Origin: Muscardinus avellanarius
Taxonomy: Eukaryota > Chordata > Mammalia > Rodentia > Gliridae
Length of the DNA stretch: 64,000 nt
Assembly: GCA_963383645.1 (NCBI GenBank)
Contig: OY726557.1
Coordinates: forward strand, 126,230,895-126,294,894
Direction: 5' to 3'
Position 1 is the first letter of the stretch; each line of letters begins with the position of its first letter. Below are positions 37,191 through 60,500 of this stretch, piece by piece. The position numbers and the translations under genes are program-made. The notes below the pieces were generated by a model that worked only from the letters and a program-made list of their open reading frames with translations, had not been told where the DNA came from and ran no database searches.

Positions 37191-38225
37191 TCGTCTCTCC
37201 TAGCAAGGGACCAGGTCATCTTTGTCTCTCACAAGCCCCAAGCTCTGCAGCGGTGAAGCAAGGAGCCGGGGCCTGCTTTCCATTCCAGTCGCGGCTTCTC
37301 CTTCAGGTGGGGTGGTGGTCCGCCTGGGGTTCCAGGCCAGGCAGAGCAGGACCCAGGACAGGGACACGCTTCACCTTGTACAGCGGCTTTTCCCGCTCTC
37401 TACTGATTCTGTTTCTCTGGAAAAAGCCTGACAAACACAGCCTCCCTCACAACTCTCCTCCTTGATGCCCCTTACTGGGGAGAAAAACTAGACTGAGGAG
37501 CTCCTCTCCGGCCTTCTGTGTTCTGAATGTCCCTAGATCAGAAAAGGCAGGCGGGGCTCACTCCACAAACAGGACGAGTAACTTCAGGGTCAGTGCTAAC
37601 CCTGTGCAGGCCGAGCCTCCTTAATTCCCAATTTATGCCACCCTGGGAGGGGTGGCAGTGCCAGACCCCCACTCTTTGCCCCCAGAGGAACATCCAATAG
37701 AGTTCTGAGGACATTCGCAGTTCAGCAATGGGGAATCAAGCTCAGCAGCCCACATGGGCTGGTCATTCGGGTCAGGCAAAGGGGTCTTGCTCCTGTGGGG
37801 GGGGGCCCAAAGCACAGGTCACCTGCCATTCTGCTCCATAGCAGAGTTAGTGGGGAAATGGGGACTTGAGACCCAGGAGGCCTGGCTGGCCTTGGCTGTG
37901 GGTTGGTGAGGGAGGCAGGGCCCATGCAGAGGGCCACTGTGTGGGCCAGCTGTAGACCATTGTGCCACAGAGGGCATCTTTGGGCGAGGAGTAGCATGCC
38001 CGACACGCAGCTCTCAGGCTTCGGTCATGGCTGCCCCTGTGAGCCCAACACCAGCATCCCATCCCCTTCTCAATGGCTCCAGGAATCTCACCCTCCCCTG
38101 AGGTCTGCCAGAGGACAGAAAAATCTGACCCCGTCTCAGACTGTCATTCGAAGCCAGCTAGACAGTGGGGCTTGCTGGGAGAGACAGACAGTACAGAGTC
38201 AGAGAGACCAAGATGACAGAAATTC
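37191..38225. other. Intergenic, no gene seen
   Basis: GC-rich unique sequence with a G-run near 37,797-37,805. No splice-supported coding segment upstream of VSIG10L2. Confidence 0.5.
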
Positions 38226-38440
38226 CGGGCCCCAGCTGGGCATGGGGAAGCACACTTGTAATACCAGTACTTTGGAGGCTGAGACAAGAGAAACACAGAT
38301 TTGCAGCCAGCCTTATCTACTTAGTGAGGCTGTCAGCAACTTAGTGAGGCCCTATTTTAAAATAAAGAATAAAAAACAGGGCTAGGGTGTAGCTCAGAGG
38401 TAGAATGCTCCTGGGCTCAATCCCCAGTACCACAAAGAAA
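38226..38440 (+). repeat. Sense SINE upstream of VSIG10L2
   Basis: Starts ggccccagctgggcatgggg and ends gggctcaatccccagtacca. Its A-tail passes into the purine tract at 38,455. Confidence 0.85.
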
Positions 38441-38454
38441 AAAGGAAAAGAAAT

Positions 38455-38578
<124 letters not shown>

Positions 38579-38933
38579 TGCTGGGTTCCCTTCCATCTCC
38601 AGACTCCAGAGTTCACTGGTCAAATCTCGTAGGAGCATGAATGGTGCACCTACTTTATGCTGAGCACAGTCCATGGTCCTCTCCTCTGGGTCTGCCCCGC
38701 AGGTCCTATCCCTCCTCAACTGTGCATTATAGATAGAGCGAATTATTTGGTAAATCATTCATGAGTAATCAGGGCAGAGAGGGTAACAGGAGAGCAGGGG
38801 TGGAGGCATCAGAAGGCTGAGGTTGGCAACCTGAGCCAGACCCCTGTCCTCCCAGGGCTGGCTGTGTTCTGGGAAGAGGGGCCCCAGGAGCTGGGCAGGA
38901 GCCTCAGGAGGGTAACATCAGGGAGATGGGGCC

Positions 38934-49242
<10,309 letters not shown>

Positions 49243-50214
49243 AGCCAAGGGGATGGGCCAGCTGGCCGAGGGAGGCCAGGTGCCCTTGGAAATGTGGTTC
49301 AGGCACCAGCGACCCCTTCCCACCAAATACCAACACCCAGATTGTAACCAGTGCAAGGCCAGCTGCTCTACTCCCCGGTGACCTGGCTGCAATAGAAACC
49401 CTGGCCCAGCTCGTGGAAGACGGAGGTGGCAGGATGAGGAAGATACACCTGGAAAAAAGACTTGCCGGGTGGCGGAGGGTGACAGAATGGGGGTACTGGG
49501 GATTCTAGTACTGATCAAGCTTCCAGGACAAAAAAGAAGAAGAAAAAAAAAAAGACCGTGGCTTGAACAGTTCTTAAATGTTCTAATAGACAGTTCAACT
49601 GCAGCCTGCTCAGGGAAGGGCTGATGCCGTTGCAGGTTTTGCTATGACAGGTACCATGGTGTCTAGGTGTTCTCTTTTTTCAAGCTTCAGAGTGTCTCTG
49701 ACCTTGCAGTGGTCAGACTCCAAGAGTCTGACACAGAGCAGAGGTGTTCCAGAAGCAGCATCCAGCTAAGGGGCCTGGGGGAGCTGCTGGCTGACAGGGA
49801 ACAGGAGCCGTTCCAGGGTCATACTCCGCCAGCATGACTCACTGGTGTGCGTGTCTGAAATCTGGGTGGAACACAAATGAACACTTGTTCAACTGCCTCC
49901 AAGAGTCAGGACTCAGATGAAAAGAAACAGCAAGAGAGCTGAGGGAGGGATGCTCTGCCAGCAAAAGGGAAAGTGGCGCCTGACAGGAGAGAGAAGGGTG
50001 AGAAGCCAAAGCAGCTTCCCTGGTTCTCACACTTGAGACTTTAGTGGAAAGGGGGCCACCACTTCCCTCTAAGCTTTGAGGAGTGGGGCTAAGATTTAAA
50101 GAAGTTATTTACATATCAGAAGTAAAATACAAAAGGGCTACATTCAAGGTGAAAGACTCTTTTGGCTGTCTGATCAGAGAAGCCTGGAAACTTCCATCTT
50201 TTAAAATTTTTATT
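49243..50214. other. VSIG10L2 3' flank
   Basis: Holds the VSIG10L2 3' UTR, whose end I could not fix: there is no AATAAA in the first few hundred bases. An A-rich stretch lies at 49,530-49,553. No gene on the other strand. Confidence 0.5.
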
Positions 50215-50780
50215 AATTTATTTATGGTATTAGGGATTGAACTCAGGAGCATTTTATCTCATAGCTACCCCTGCCAAGCTCCCTTTTTATTTTTCGCAGT
50301 ACTGGGGATGGAACCTAGGGGCATTCTATCTCTTAGCTACACCTACAGCTCTATTTTTTGAGTTGCAAAGGGCCTCACCAAGTAGCTAAGGCTGTTCGTG
50401 AACTGTGATTCTCCTGTCTCAGCCTCCCAAATGCTGGCATTACAAGTGTGCGCCACCATGCCCGGCTTAATTTATTTTTTGGTGGTACTGGGGTTCCTGG
50501 AAACCCTCCTACCTCCGGGCTACACTCCCAGACCTATTTTTTTAAATATTTTTATTTGGAAACAGGGTCTCTTAAGCAAGAAAGGCTGGTTTTGAACCTG
50601 CGTGATCCTCCTGTCTCCGCCTCCCAAGCGCGGGGATTACAAGCATGCACCACCATACCTGTCAATTTATTTTATTTTGAAAGAGTCTTCTTAAGTTTCC
50701 AAGATTGGCCTTGAACCTATGATCCTATTTCAGTCTTCCAAGTACTGGGATTATAGGCATGCACCACCATACCCACCACA
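50215..50780 (-). repeat. Cluster of four antisense SINE pieces
   Basis: ID-like scrap 50215-50285, full SINE 50286-50465 (ends ccaccatgcccggct), full SINE of the gttcctggaaaccc variant 50478-50665, and a B1-only piece 50666-50780. Confidence 0.82.
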
Positions 50781-51270
50781 TCTTTTGGGGCAGAAAAACA
50801 CAGTTTCTTTTGAGGAGACTATATTTCTACCTTGGAGTTTGTATTCCTCCACATGGCCCTAGGTTAATGGTAAAAACAGATGATGTGGAAAGGGGGAACC
50901 TTCTGACTCCACTCACTTCTCTTCCACCTTCCTCTCTTCTTTTAAAGAAAGGCTAAGTTACCCTAAGGGGGTCTGGTCTCTGCCTGCACATAACTCCTTT
51001 GGTTCAGGAATTTCTTCAGTCTCCCTATCAAACAACTGCCCATGATCCTAATCTTTCAGGGCCTTGATCCCCGTAGGATGGGCGGGATAACTCACTGGGC
51101 TTTGGGCTATACACAGGGGACCCATCTGAGGACTGAGGTAGAGTTTGCCAAGAGTTTCAGAGTAAAGACTTTAAACCCATCCCCAATCACAAACCATAGG
51201 CGGCTTTGTACAAATGGGGTACCTGAGTGTCCCCTCTTTCACAGGATATCTATGAGAAAGCAGCATTATC

Positions 51271-51276
51271 TTTTAA
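51271..51276 (-). promoter_or_regulatory. CDON: Putative distal poly(A) signal of CDON (ATTAAA)
   Basis: ATTAAA on the minus strand, with a mixed AT-rich then G/T-containing downstream region. It is the last hexamer before the SINE-rich sequence to the left, which is why it was preferred. Confidence 0.4.
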
Positions 51277-53314
51277 TATAAAATCATATCAACCAAACAT
51301 CAGTCAAAGCTACATCATTTAAAATATATACAATTTTCAACAGAATATTACAACTTTAAGGAAAATAAAACACACTTTTCAAAATAATACAAAACATGCA
51401 TCTCAGAGAGTCACTGCTTAAAAAAAAAAAGAGCAACACAGATAAAGGTCAGTGATAGCTGTTAACTTCTTGGCAGTACTGTAGCTGGAATAAGATGTGA
51501 GACTCCATGGGCCCAGTGCCGACGCCCTGTCTTCAGACTCATTCATTCTATAAAGACAAAACCCAGCAAGAAATGTATTCTGAAAGACTGCAAAAAGGTT
51601 GGAATGTTGCGATTTAACTTGTACCCTTCTCAGGCACCTACCATGAAACTATCAGTGTATATCTGAAGAAGACAGAAAATCAGCGGGATGGTAAAGTGAT
51701 AACGGGAGTGGAGCTCAGTGCTACAACAGAGAATCACATGAACCCTGGGAGGAGGAGGGACATGAAGAGGCCCAGCCAGTTCAAGATCACTGAGCTGAGC
51801 TTCAGCAGTGGGTAGGGTTGAGGAGTACCCAGGGGAGAACCAGGGACCCCTCCAGTAACGAGGGAAGGCCCTCTCTGGCCAGGCAGGACCTCCAGAGCCT
51901 CGGCGGGGTGATGCATCGGGGACAGACAATAGCACAAATTAGGGGCAGGTTCTGCCAAGAGTGAGCCATGAAGCTTCTGGAAGGCAGGATGGAAAATGGG
52001 AGGAGCACAGATGCCTCCAGACTGATTAGATTTCAATTCAGCTCACTCTGTGACTTGGAGATTTTCACAGCTACTTGATAGACTTGTGCACAATTAGATG
52101 AGACAATACAGGGTGCTGGGAACCTCGCAAATGTCAGTGCTACCCCCCACGTTGTCCTATGTCCTCTTGTTTCCTGGGGAAGTGGGATTTATCATAGCTG
52201 CTACTGGTGATCACGCAGGGCAGAAGACGTTCAGAGCGACTCACACTCAGACCTCCTCAACATAAAGGCAATTATATATATATATATTTATATTTATATT
52301 TATATATCTCAATATATAAAGACATTTTATAAATAAAATACAATAAAGAGATAACACTTAAAACAGCGTTACTAATAATATAAATAAAGCAGTCCACAAT
52401 GAGATTGCACTAGAGGTAAAGACATTTTCTCTTCCTCCGGGGCAAGTCTCATATTGAAACTCAATCTTTAAAAGCAGTTTCTGACCTAAGGCTTATGTGA
52501 ACACACCTGTTTCATGAATCTAAATGACTGCTGTGGACACAGACTCTTTAGTTTCCTATAACTTCCTTTGCGACAGCATTGCTGTAACTGGATTGGTAAG
52601 CACAGGGCATGTTTTCATATTCTGTGTACTAGGACATTGTCGCCTGCTAGTCAAAAGCCAGGGCAACAGCTAGCTCCCTCCAAAGCGAATTGCATCTAAG
52701 AAACATGAAGAATAAGTCTAGTACACTGCAGGCCTGCACATCTGGAATGTAGAGCCCACTCCTATCAGGGTCCTAACATCTGGCTATGGCATGGGTTCCA
52801 CTACATTCTACTGGACGTAACACTAGAACAGTGACCCAGTGAACAGCCCATTTGCATTAACAGTTCTATTTATAACATATATAGACATATGTAAAGGAGC
52901 AGTGATGCATTTACAGAGAAGCTTGGTTAACATAGTATTTTATTATTCTATTCCTCTGCAACTTCTGGGAAACTAAAAAAAAAAATAATTTAAACTTATG
53001 TTGCAACTGCTTGATTCTACATAGAAGAATTTTTTCTTTCCCCAAGGGCTGCACAATGAAAAAAGGAGCAGTGATCCATTAAAGCTTGACTCAAGCTATG
53101 AAATGCAATTATAGTACCCCCCCTCCCCCTTTAGCAAGGAGAATGGAAATCTTCCAAAGGCAGCTGCAATGTCCTTGTCACTTAGAGGCAGCAGCAGCAA
53201 CAGCTGTGATGCACGCTGACTAAAGCCCTAGGTGCCGTTTATAATAGCTTCTGGAAAAAAAGCCATCAGAAAATTAAAAAAAAAATTTCCCTCCAAATTA
53301 AGTCTTTCCTGATA

Positions 53315-53640
53315 CTGCTAGAGTTTGTATCCTGAGTGTCCCCCAAAGGTCCATGTGTTAAAAGGCTTGGCCTCCAGGTGGTGTTACAGGTGGCAGACGA
53401 GTGGGAGGTCTTCAGATCATTGAGGTGTGCCCCTGAAGAGGACTGGAGGGCCCCACCCTACCCCTTCTTTTTCCACTCTTTGCTCCCTGATCTATGATGT
53501 ATATGGTTTTTGCTCTCTTCTGAAGCAACAGGCCAATCAATCATGGATTTGAACCTCTAAAACTGAGCCAAAATAAACCTTTTCTCTTTATAAATTACCT
53601 CAGGGATTTTGTTATAAAGCTGGAAAGTTGACTCACATAC
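53315..53640 (+). repeat. Interspersed repeat of unassigned family in the CDON 3' UTR
   Basis: About 325 bp containing gagtgtcccccaaaggtcca, ttgaggtgtgcccctgaaga and tgagccaaaataaacctttt. I recognise this as a dispersed mammalian repeat pattern but cannot name the family. It is antisense to CDON. Confidence 0.5.
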
Positions 53641-54594
53641 ACTCACTCACATGTTTTCAACTGCTGCCCAGAACTGGAAGTGAGAATATGACTGTCAGGT
53701 GGTGGGGCACCAGGAGTACCTGCCTAGGAAACAGGCGGGGGAGCTTCTGCCAAAAAACATCCCTGCAGCCCTTCACTTTCTTCTTAAAGTGTGTATCTTT
53801 CTTTTCAGGCCACTACTTTACGTGATTTTTTATTTACTGTTGTTCCTACTCTTAGAAGTAGTCAAAAGGAGCCCTATGGTGAGCATTTTATACATTACTG
53901 TGATTTTAAAGCTGTGAGACATTAGGCATTGATTTCTCTCTGGCCTTGGTTCTCTTTCTGCACGCTAGACCTTGCACTCTTTTGTGCCCACAACACTGGT
54001 TATGATCCGTCTCAACACTGAACATCACTGTGCCCAGGTGCAGATGGGAGCAACTCAACAGGTCACCTTAGCACTTCTGTGGAAGGCACTCAAAATCCTC
54101 AGACAGATGTACTATTATAAACGTTAGGTCACAAGTGTGGTTGACTTTAAAATGTTCTCAGAAAGTTATGACATGGTCTTGAATGACAGTTTTCCATCTG
54201 AAAATGTGACTGACAGCAATTTCAAGTGGCCCAAGCAACTCCCTCCTGTGGAATTCAACAATAGACTAGACCCACCGCATGCGCAGTTCTTACTCCACAC
54301 CACAGAGGGTTCTGGAAAACACAAAGCAATCCTCTACTATCCAGATGACAGAAAAGTCTGCAAAACAAGGTCATTTCCTACTGTGGGGGAAGGAAGGAAT
54401 AGGAAAGTTTTAAGGCATAAATAATATAAAAGGACACACGGTTTAAGATACATTCATATGACATCACTACAACAACAAAAAAATAAATAATGATTTTTCT
54501 CTGATTTGAATAAATGTCCCTCACACAGTTCATTCCCAGGCCTGTTTTGTGCAGTTACTGGCTTAAAGTGGAAACACGACCAGTTTGCACATCC

Positions 54595-56006
54595 TCAGGT
54601 TTCTTGGGATTGCGGAAGGACCCCTGAGGAGCTGTCTAAGGGAATGTCAGGAGGAGACCACGTTGTCTTCTCAGTACAGTCCTTGGAGACAGGTGCCAAA
54701 ATAAGAGAATCCCAACTTAAAATTTTGTTCTCTGTTTCAGAATGGCCAGAGCTGTCTCCTGGAAAAAAGAAAGGTTTGAAAGTTATGAACTGACGAAGCT
54801 GCTTCGTACTTAGCAGTTGAAAGACATTATGATGAGCAATAAAGACTCATGAGCAAGAGCAGAGCCCACTATGTCTGGTTTGAGAGAGACAATTGGTTTA
54901 AAAGGTTTAAAATAAAATTGAACTCTTGTGAACAGTTATGCAATTCATCTGGGATTAAAACAAGTCCCTTAAAAGCCTCCTAATAACTACCTAAAAGAAA
55001 GGTTACATAAAACTCCAGAATCAACTAAAAAATGGTCCTATGTTTATAAGACTCATTCTCCACCCAACTCTGTTCAGGTACAAACTGAACCCAACCTATC
55101 TGGATACATTTCCCAAAATGTAATGGGATTAACCACCTAGGATAAAGAATTCCTATATTCTCTTCAACTATCCAACACCCTTGCCTAGTCTCTTAAAAAA
55201 ATACGTAAGAGAGCCAGGTGTGGAGGCACATGCTTGTAATCCCTGTACTTGGGAGGCTGAGATGGGAGGATCGCAGTTTGAGGACAGCCTTGGCTACTCC
55301 TCCAAAACTCAGTGAGATCCTGTTTCAAAATAAAGAATAAAAAACAGGGCTGGGGTGTAGCTCAGAGATAGAATGCCCCTGGGTTCAACCCCAGTACTGC
55401 AAAAAACAAACAAACAAAACAACAACAAAAAACTCTCCCTGACATAGTTCTCAGCTAACTAAAGATCATTTAATACAGCCGGGCGTGGTGGCGCACGCTT
55501 GTAATCCCAGTGCTTGGAAGGACAAGAAGGAGGATTGCATAGGTTTGAAGCCAGCCTCAGCTACTATGAGGCTCTCAGCAACTTAGTGAGACCCTATTTC
55601 CAAATAAATTATAAAATAGGTCTGGGAGTATAGCCCGGAGGTAGAAAAGCCCCTGGGTTCTACCCCCAGTACTACCAAAAAAAAAAAAAAAAATCATCTA
55701 ACATGCCATGGTTTAAAATGCTTCCCCATACCTCTGTTGAACTCTGTTGTGTCTTCTGTAGAATCAGAATTGATGTCATTTATATTGTCCTGACAGCAGG
55801 TATGTTGGGTAAGTATTGGTGCCACCCTGTCCTTGATGTTCTCCTCAGGTAAGTGGCCACAGTCAGGGACGGTGGATGCCAGACACATAGGCATCTTCAT
55901 GGCATTGAGGGGCTTCATTTCCAAACCATCCTGAGGATAAGATGCTACAACTGGTACCATAGGAAGGGTACTGCTGCTCAAAGTACCATTGGTTTTGGTG
56001 AAACAC
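54595..56006 (-). CDS. CDON: CDON C-terminal coding exons (two), cytoplasmic tail end
   Basis: CDON is a cell-surface Ig/fibronectin-III co-receptor that binds hedgehog ligands and cadherins and promotes myogenesis. Two exons are visible on the minus strand. The 275-nt exon 56006-55732 has acceptor ...ctctacag and donor gtatgg. The last coding exon 54758-54595 has acceptor ...ttttttccag and stop TGA at 54597-54595. The phases join (G|GA = Gly) and yield about 145 residues of intracellular tail, with landmarks [44 protein letters not shown] and the C-terminus LPQSQET. The tail has no catalytic motif, as expected. Identification rests on recalled similarity to the mammalian CDON tail and on the DDX25-CDON neighbourhood. 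Upstream exons lie past the right edge, or were not recognised in 56,007-64,000. Confidence 0.88.
55213..55692 (+). repeat. Two SINEs in the last CDON intron
   Basis: 55213-55402 (gccaggtgtggaggcacatg) with an AAC-rich tail, and 55478-55692 (agccgggcgtggtggcgcac) of the AATAAATTATAAAATAGGTC variant with a poly(A) tail ending about 40 bp from the CDON donor. Both are antisense to CDON. Confidence 0.88.
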
Positions 56007-56584
56007 CTGTAGAGTTTAAAAGAAACAAAACTGTGTCTAGAGGGCTCAATAACTGAGATAAACTTCTTTTGATATATCATTTGGTATTCTAAATCCACAG
56101 ATTCTTAAGAAAGATTGAGGCTTGAAAATGACCAAGTGATTCACTATGACCTGAAATATCAAGAACTTAAAGGTTATAGTTACAGTGGCGTGTAACAGGA
56201 GAAAGCATCAAAGGGCAGACCATCTGTAAGGGGCCTTCAGTGATGACCCCCATGTGCTTCCTTGCTTTAGTTCCTTACCAGAAGTCACCTCTCATTTCAC
56301 TACTAACTGGTCCCAAATATAGCACACAGAGGGAAAAAGCCACTAGCCATGGGAGGAATAAGGGAGGAAATGAGGAAACAGAAAAAAGAAAGCTAAGAAA
56401 CTATGGCCACATGAGAAAAATAACCCATTAAAGTCATCAAAAACACTCTGCTTTGGATTCAATCTTGCAGGAAACAACAAGCCATTCCAAATGCAGTTGG
56501 ATTTTTTTTCTCTTTTATTACAGAATAACTTGCTAGAACATTTCACTTCAATTCCACTCTACTTTCAGCTGCAAACTTTTTTTC

Positions 56585-56930
56585 CCCCCAAACTGGTTAA
56601 TTTCTATTGCTTCTGTCTTCTAGGTTATTGACTCTTCTGTTGCCTCCAATCTGCTAGTAAGCTCAACCAATACATTTCCTACATCAGTTATTATGTCTCC
56701 AGCTCCAGAATTTCTAGTTAGACCCCCCCGCCCTTTTTCTGGAATTCTACATATGTTCACTTGTATATATTTTCCTTCGAGTTCTTGAATATATTTATAA
56801 CTTCTGTTTAATGTCACTGTCAGCTAATTGTGACAATTGGGTCATCTCAGGGTCTGTTTCTATTGCTTTTTGTTTTTGTCTTCTGTAAATATCACATTTT
56901 TCTGTTTCCTCTCATATGTGGGTTATTTGA
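56585..56930 (-). mobile_element. Old L1 fragment
   Basis: aggttattgactcttctgtt, ttctagttagaccccc and cttgaatatatttataactt follow the antisense order of an old L1 3' region. Diverged. Confidence 0.5.
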
Positions 56931-57455
56931 GGAGAGGTACTGGGGACTGAACTCAGGGGCATTCTACCTCTGAGATATTCCCTAGCTCTTTTTATTATTT
57001 TGGAACAGGGTCCTACTAAGTTGCTGAGAGCAGCTTCAAACCTGTGATCCTCCTGTCTCAGCCTTCCAAGTACTGGGATTACAGGTGTACACCACCATGA
57101 CCAGCCTTATTTTTAGGGTTTTTTTTTTTGTGTGTGTGGATCTAGGGATGGAACCCAGGGGCATTCGACCTTCAAGGTACACCCCTTGCCCTATTTTTTA
57201 TTCTTTATTTTGCAACAGGGTCTCACTAAGTAGCTGAGGCTGTCCAGGAACCACGATCCTCTGCTCTCAGCCTCCCAAATGCTGGGATTACAAGTGTGTG
57301 CCACCATGCCCAGTTTATTTTTAGTTTTGAAACAGGGTTTCACTAAGTTGCTGATGGCCTTGTTAAGTTTCTTAGGCTGGCCTTAAACCTGTGATTCTAC
57401 TGTCTAAGCATACCAAGTACTGGGGTTACAGGCATGAGCCACAGTACCCAGCTAG
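56930..57455 (-). repeat. Three antisense SINEs in a row
   Basis: 56930-57110, 57111-57318 (young, tctagggatggaacccaggg) and 57319-57455 (B1 part only). Confidence 0.85.
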
Positions 57456-58221
57456 CATTTTTTTTAAACTAAGTTTCCTTTAATTTTCTGGTTATGGGGT
57501 TGGTCTTCTGACCTCTTATTGTATGGGCCCTTGCCTAAGACTGGGGAATCCTTTCAGGCAAGAACCCATAAAGCTCACATGCTGTCTTCCCAAGAGCAGA
57601 CTCTTATGCAGTTTCTGCTTGCTTTGGTCACTCTTAATATTTTCAGAGTGTCCATATTTTATCATAATTGTCTGCTGGTGATCAAACTACCCTACTATTA
57701 ATAAAAGCCAGAGGCTCATAGACACATTTACTTCTATAAGTAAGAAAAGTCTGGAGATAATATTGCACTGGGCTTTGCATGTTAGATGGGAGACACAAAG
57801 TAGGACCAGTTGTATGCTGGAGCTAGGTAATGTCACACTCTTTATTTTCATCTTTTAAACATGGGATGATATGTTTCTGAGGAATAGACAATCGGTAACA
57901 GGAAACATCAACTTCCAAGATTGAAGTCAGACTTCAGCCTGAAAGAGAACAAGATATCTGTCAGTAAGCCATATCATTAGATTGAGATAACTCCAACTTT
58001 AATTTAAAATAGATAAATGGACTCAATATACAGTTAGTGGAATTCAGACCCTAGTCATCAAAGTATTCAGCCATACATTTGTCCAGAATAATTTGAGCAT
58101 AGTATGATCAAATATAACTGTAATTTTAGTTTTTAATACTATAGCACGAAAAATAAAGCCTGACTTGAATACAACCTAAGTATTTCTGTGATCTCTTAAG
58201 CCAATAAAAAGCAAAGGGTGA

Positions 58222-58441
58222 GCCAGGCGTGCTGGCGCATGCTTGCAATCCCAGTATTCGGGAAATGGGACTGGAGAATCTCTGACAGCCTCAGCTACTT
58301 AGTGAGGCCCTTTACAATGCAGTGAGATCTTGTTTCAAAAGTAAAAAAGAGACTAAAAAATTGGGCTGGGGGTGTAGCTCGGAGGTACAATGCCCTTGGG
58401 TTCCATCCCCAGTACCACAAAAAAAAAAAAAAAAAAAAAAA
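58222..58441 (+). repeat. Sense SINE
   Basis: Starts agccaggcgtgctggcgcat, ends catccccagtaccac and a run of about 24 As. Confidence 0.88.
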
Positions 58442-58604
58442 GCAAAGGGTTCATTTGTGTAGAAGGAAGTGCATTGGAGCCAGAATCAGAACCCTGGGTT
58501 AGAGAAGTGCAAGACCAGAAGAGAAGGGCTTTTCAGTGTTCTCTTGAATATCGTATTGAGCTGTGCACTGTTTGTGTTTATGTATGTGCATGCGCACAGA
58601 CACG

Positions 58605-58790
58605 CATGTGGGTAGTAATGAGGACTGAATCTAGGGGTATTCTACCTCTAACCTACACTTGCAGTTCTTTTTATTTTTTAACTTTGAAACCAGGTTTAGC
58701 TAAGTTCCTAAGCTAGCTTTTAACTTGCAATCCTCCCATCTCAGCATCCTAAGTACTGAAATCAGAGACGTGCTCTACCATACCTGGCTT
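58605..58790 (-). repeat. Antisense SINE, old
   Basis: aggactgaatctaggggtat to taccatacctggctt; CpG sites decayed. Confidence 0.75.
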
Positions 58791-59489
58791 CAGTTATACA
58801 CCTTAAAATGTTCACGGTATCAGTGCTGTCCTTTTCTGTATTTTGTTGCTAGTCTCTTTTACTCTCAATTCTCAGGGAACACAGGGAATTCTACTCTCAA
58901 TTCTCAGGAAACACACTGAATCTTCGTGGCTTCAATGCATAGAATCCATAGGCTCTATGTGGGTAAAAATGTAGGTCAAGGCCAAGGGGGAAAAAATCTT
59001 TCTGGATTCAAACTACTACTAACAAGAATTTAATGAGTATTATGGTCTACATAAATAACCTTATTTAAAGAGCACTTTATTCAAACAGTGCCTGCTGAAT
59101 ACCTTCCAAACGTCAAGCATTGTGGTAGGCACTGAAAACCGAAAGTAACAGGGGAGGCCACTTCTAGTCTAGCAAAGATGGAAGAATAAACAAATGGTTA
59201 CTACATAATGTCATGTTATGTGAGGAAGTATAAAAGAAACTGGGCACTCCACCTCCAGACGGGCTATAGATATGTGGCTGGACCAAGGTCTGTCCCATGT
59301 GTCCAGCTAGAAACCAGTGCACGTTCTTTTACACTAGATCAGACTCTAATGTTTCACAATTGGGAAATTTATATTAGGCAGACTTATGGAATTAGAGAGT
59401 AAGAGGGATTCTGACTTCAAAAGATCAGAAACATCTCTAATCAGAGGAATCTCTATGGCTATCATGATTTATCAGAAATATATAATTTT

Positions 59490-59688
59490 TTGTGGGACTG
59501 GGGATTGAACCCAAGGACATTCTTCTTCCAAGCTATACCCCCAGACTTCTTTTCTTTTTGTTTTGAAATAGGAGCTTGCTAGTTTACTTAGAGTCTTGCT
59601 ATGTTGCTGAGGGTGCCCTCGAACCTGTGACCCTCCTGTCTCCATCTCCCAAGTACTTGGATTACAGGTGTGCACCACTGTGCCAAGA
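59490..59688 (-). repeat. Antisense SINE
   Basis: tgtgggactggggattgaac to gtgcaccactgtgcc. Confidence 0.82.
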
Positions 59689-60269
59689 TGTTAGAAATAA
59701 TTCATTAAAATTAAATTCCTGGTTCCTGGTCATGATCATTTAGTTTGTATCAGAACAAGTGTTCTGTTAAGAATGACTAAAAAGATATGGGAATTTTATT
59801 TTAACTCAGTTCAGTCCCAGTTTTAAAGTGATCTCTGTCCCTCACCCAGTCACCTTCCAAAAGCAAAAGGGAATCCTTCCTGGAAGAAGAAAACTTATGG
59901 ACAAAAACTTCTTCCAGAGCCTGTACTGGTTTTATATGTAACGTCAAAAACTCAATAAAAAATTACCAGGCATTTCAGTAGATGGGAACAAGAGAAAAAC
60001 ATGATACAGAGCTGTTGAAAACTTAAAAAAAACTGAATGAACATGCTCAGTAAACAGATGAGGAGAATGTTAACACTGAACTAGAATCTAATAGTAATCA
60101 CTTGGAAATTCAGAGGCTAAAAAGTAGGAGAATGGAAATTCAGAACTTAATATGTGGGGGATACGCAGGGCACAGACAACCAGAAAATTACTGAGCAGGA
60201 AGCATGCTACTGCAATCTTCAGACTATAATGCAGATACAAAAAAGTGGAGAAAGTAGAAAAAAATAAAG

Positions 60270-60500
60270 AAGCCGGGCGTGGTGGTGTACACTTGTAATC
60301 CCAGCACTTGGGAGGCTGGGACTGGAGGATCGCGGTTCTCGTGCAGCTTCAGCTACTTAGTGAGGCCCTTTGCAACTCAGTGAGACCCAGTTTCAAAATA
60401 CAGAATAAAAAATAGGGCTGGGGGTGCAGACTGGAGGTAGAAAGCCCCTGGGTTCTATCCCCAGTACCACAAAAAAGAAAAGAAAAGAAAAGAAAAGAAA
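60270..60500 (+). repeat. Sense SINE with (GAAAA)n tail
   Basis: Starts agccgggcgtggtggtgtac, ends ctatccccagtaccac, then GAAAA repeats. Confidence 0.88.

Larger units (their letters stand above)
51255..54594 (-). other. CDON: CDON 3' UTR (about 3.3 kb)
   Basis: The interval downstream of the CDON stop is AT-rich and carries none of the B1-ID SINEs that crowd the rest of the window, apart from one other repeat at 53,315-53,640. This fits a constrained untranslated region. The minus strand has an ATTAAA hexamer at about 51,271-51,276, taken as the distal poly(A) signal. TTTATT on the plus strand near 52,938 and 53,828 (AATAAA on the minus strand) could serve proximal sites. A long AT-rich stretch occurs at 52,270-52,400. 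The 3' end is inferred; there is no transcript evidence. Confidence 0.6.

Noticed and set aside
54137..54793. Plus-strand open frames of 95 residues each at 54137-54424 and 54506-54793
   Set aside because: They lie antisense to the CDON last coding exon and 3' UTR. The minus-strand reading has splice sites and a recognisable protein; these have neither domain nor splice support.
57820..57938. Possible alternative terminal exon of CDON (acceptor ctctttcag, then AATAAA on the minus strand)
   Set aside because: The sequence around the hexamer resembles a decayed MIR, and the frame gives only about nine residues before a stop. Not enough for a call.
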